DNA of 64,000 nucleotides from contig NZ_JAPDOD010000038.1 in the NCBI RefSeq assembly GCF_027587205.1, positions 25,120 to 89,119 of the forward strand, written 5' to 3'. The notes beneath the pieces are model-generated. The model worked only from the letters and a program-made list of their open reading frames with translations, was not told the origin of the DNA and did no database searches. Made by a program: the position numbers and the translations under genes. Below, piece by piece: positions 62,324-64,000 of this stretch. The stretch comes from Solirubrobacter ginsenosidimutans. GTDB taxonomy: Bacteria > Actinomycetota > Thermoleophilia > Solirubrobacterales > Solirubrobacteraceae. The first letter of the stretch is position 1. Each line of letters opens with the position of its first letter.

Positions 62324-63177
62324 GCGACGACCGGGTCGTTGGCCGCGGGCATCTCGAGCATCAACCGCGCACCGGCGTCCGACGGGGCGGCGTGCAGGCG
62401 ACCGCCATGGTGCTCGGCGATCGCGGCGGCGATCGCCAGGCCGTGACCGCGCCGCCCCCGCCTCGTACGCGCCGACGCCGTCAGGGCCGTGACGCTCATC
62501 GGCAGCCCGGGACCGTCGTCGGCCACCTCGATCCGCACGTGCGCCCCGCCGGCGCGGATCCGCACCTGCACCACCCCACCCCCGTGCTCGGCGGCGTTGC
62601 CGATGAGGTTCGCGCACGCCTGCGCGATCCGGAGCGGGTCGGCGAAGACCGTCGTGGCGGCTGCGCGAGACGCGCGGGTGGAGAGCGCGGGCGGTGCGTG
62701 CGCGCTGCGCGGCGAGGTCGCGGGCGTCGTCGGCGCGCCGGACCTCGCCGGCGGCGCGGGCGCCGTGCGGCGGCGCGGCCACGCCGCCGTGAGCTCCGCC
62801 GGGTCGACCCGGGTCAGGATCAGCGGCGGCTCCACCCGCAATTCGGCGCCGTACCCCGACGCCAGCGCACGCCACGCCGGAGCGTAGGACTCGACCAGCT
62901 CGGTCAGGTCGACGAGCTCGCGGCTCGTCTCGGCGCGGGCGCCGGACGGCGCGGCGGTGAGGTCGTCCAGCGCACGCCCGGCGCGTTGGAGCTCGAGCTC
63001 GATCGCGGCCACCCGCGCGGGCTCGCCGCCCAGGCCGTGGAGGCCGAGCTGCATCGCGAACAGGGGGCCGCGGAGCTCGTGGGCGGCGCGCGCGACCAGG
63101 ACGAGCCGGCGGTGCGCGCGCAGGTAGAACGCGATGAACGCGAGCGTCAGCAGCCAGCTCGACCCGATGAAGATCAC
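62320..63177 (-). CDS. Sensor histidine kinase with unusual linker inside the catalytic region
   Basis: 285 residues. One N-terminal TM (FIGSSWLLTLAFIAFYL), directly followed by the phospho-acceptor box AAHELRGPLFAMQ, so there is no sensor domain outside the membrane. The ATPase domain has LIGNAAEHGGG (N box), VADDGPGLP (G1) and GRRGHGLAIAAAIAEHHGG (G2). Between them, about residues 140-190, lies a low-complexity Ala/Pro/Arg/Ser segment (RTAPAPPARSGAPTTPATSP) not seen in typical kinases, which may be an insertion or a local frame disturbance that was restored. GTG 63177 overlaps the response-regulator stop. Confidence 0.82.
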   Translation of the reverse strand: MIFIGSSWLLTLAFIAFYLRAHRRLVLVARAAHELRGPLFAMQLGLHGLGGEPARVAAIELELQRAGRALDDLTAAPSGARAETSRELVDLTELVESYAPAWRALASGYGAELRVEPPLILTRVDPAELTAAWPRRRTAPAPPARSGAPTTPATSPRSAHAPPALSTRASRAAATTVFADPLRIAQACANLIGNAAEHGGGVVQVRIRAGGAHVRIEVADDGPGLPMSVTALTASARTRRGRRGHGLAIAAAIAEHHGGRLHAAPSDAGARLMLEMPAANDPVVA

Positions 63178-63899
63178 GCCGCCTCGCTCTCGGCCGGGCC
63201 GTCGAGGAGGCTGTAGCCGACGCCCCAGACGTTGACGACGAACTGGTCGCCGTGCCTGCGGAGCTTCTGGCGCAGGCGACACGCGTGGGAGTCCAGCGTG
63301 CGGGTCGAGCCGTGGGTGCGAAACCCCCACACGTCGCGCAACAGCTCCTCCTTCGTAAACACGCGGGTGGGGGCCGAGGCGAGCGTCCGCAGCAACGCGT
63401 ACTCCTTGGCCGCCAGCGCGACCTTGCGCCCGCGCAGCGTCGTCACGCGCGCCGCGGGGTCGATCTCCAGCTCTCCCACCCGCAGCAGCCCGCGATGCAC
63501 GCGGGCCTGGGTGCGCCGGAGCACCGCCGCGATCCGCAGCTTCAGCTCACCGTAGGCGAAGGGCTTGACCACGTAGTCATCGAGCCCGCGCTCGAAGCCG
63601 CGCACGCGGTCCAGCTCGCTGCCTGAGCCCGAGAGCATCATCAGCGGCAGCGACGGGTCCAGCCGTGAGCTGACGCCGTCCGCCGCCCGGACCCGGCGGA
63701 CGAGCTCGAGCCCGGAGCCATCGGGGAGCTTGAGGTCCACGATCGCGAGATCGGGGCGCTGGGTCTCGAGTTCGCGCATCGCGTCTTCGAGCGTCGCGGC
63801 GACGAGCAGCTCGTAGCCGTCGGCGGTGAGGTTGTCGGCCAGGAACGTCCGGATGACCGGGTCGTCCTCGACGAGTAGGAGCGTTTCGGCTTCGGTCAT
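63174..63899 (-). CDS. OmpR-family response regulator
   Basis: DNA-binding regulator of 241 residues. The receiver carries E11, D12, acceptor D55 (LAIVDLKLPDG) and VVKPFAYGEL with the conserved lysine; the C-terminal winged helix has LAAKEYALLRTL, FTKEELLRDVWG and STRTLDSHACRLRQKL. It is the first gene of RR-HK-cpaB, so it likely controls Flp pilus genes, perhaps tadABC too (inference from the operon). ATG 63899 is the family start. Confidence 0.93.
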   Translation of the reverse strand: MTEAETLLLVEDDPVIRTFLADNLTADGYELLVAATLEDAMRELETQRPDLAIVDLKLPDGSGLELVRRVRAADGVSSRLDPSLPLMMLSGSGSELDRVRGFERGLDDYVVKPFAYGELKLRIAAVLRRTQARVHRGLLRVGELEIDPAARVTTLRGRKVALAAKEYALLRTLASAPTRVFTKEELLRDVWGFRTHGSTRTLDSHACRLRQKLRRHGDQFVVNVWGVGYSLLDGPAESEAA

Positions 63900-64000
63900 A
63901 CCCCCGTGTAGGGGCGGACCGGGAAGTTTCGCCCCGGCTAGCTTTCCGGCGATGAGTCAAGATCGCGGTGAGCGCAGCGGCGCTTGCCGCGGTCGGTGAT
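63900..64000 (+). other. Right-edge non-coding stretch; possible start of a truncated plus-strand gene
   Basis: No established gene. A frame with GTG at 63968 stays open to the edge and translates as a short Ala-rich hydrophobic start (SAAALAAVGD), which could be a signal peptide, but there is no ribosome site and only 11 codons are visible. An ATG at 63952 stops after 15 codons. The stretch also should contain the promoter of the response regulator, but no consensus was recognised. Confidence 0.2.

Overview
The window looks like chromosome of a high-GC, deep-branching actinobacterium, most likely class Thermoleophilia (Solirubrobacter/Conexibacter/Patulibacter relatives). This is inferred from the very GC-rich coding sequence, a dcw (division and cell wall) cluster without ftsA, a DAP-type MurE, a split GcvPA/GcvPB glycine decarboxylase, an AroH-type chorismate mutase next to an RsuA-family pseudouridine synthase, a Tad pilus locus and secreted proteins opening with GTYDVVAC. 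No rRNA, tRNA, CRISPR array, insertion sequence, integrase or prophage gene was seen. Genes are tightly packed, 4-base ATGA/GTGA overlaps are common, and no gap without a gene exceeds about 265 bases.

Region by region: (1) 1-5.9 kb holds aromatic amino acid and RNA-modification genes on the minus strand (aroF cut by the left edge, hisC-like aminotransferase, aroH, RsuA-family synthase), interrupted by a divergent TetR/DrrAB-type transporter module with a striking operator. (2) 5.9-16.1 kb holds rlmN on plus, facing a minus-strand chemosensory operon cheW-cheR(TPR)-cheW-mcp-cheA(REC)-cheB-hybrid kinase. Its content and order recall the Wsp system, with the usual diguanylate cyclase output replaced by a REC-GAF-PAS-kinase-REC protein. 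(3) 16.3-20.5 kb holds an arylsulfotransferase-family secreted protein, scpB, scpA and trpS. (4) 20.7-25.9 kb holds a secreted protein of unknown function and the glycine cleavage operon gcvT-gcvH-gcvPA-gcvPB. (5) 26-32 kb holds two tandem paralogous secreted proteins, a small membrane protein and a GGDEF plus degenerate HD-GYP protein.

(6) 32-53.5 kb is a dcw cluster read on the minus strand: mraZ-rsmH-ftsL-ftsI, then murE-murF-mraY, murD-ftsW-murG, then murC-ftsQ-ftsZ. It supplies UDP-MurNAc-pentapeptide and lipid II synthesis, septal synthesis and the division ring. It is interrupted by non-dcw genes: an AidB-like acyl-CoA dehydrogenase, a GNAT acetyltransferase, an alkyltransferase-like (ATL) protein, a small lipoprotein, a choice-of-anchor A surface protein with Pro-Thr repeats, and recQ. 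(7) 53.8-56.9 kb holds tadA-tadB-tadC of a Tad/Flp pilus. A cpaB homologue with its own two-component system lies at 61.6-63.9 kb. Between them sit two short-chain dehydrogenases, a P-loop kinase and a three-domain APH kinase/M23/class III aminotransferase fusion.

Starts were chosen from translation overlap, ribosome-binding sites and family N-termini. Where a longer open frame exists upstream the entry says so. Functions are family-level assignments read from motifs; no database search was possible.
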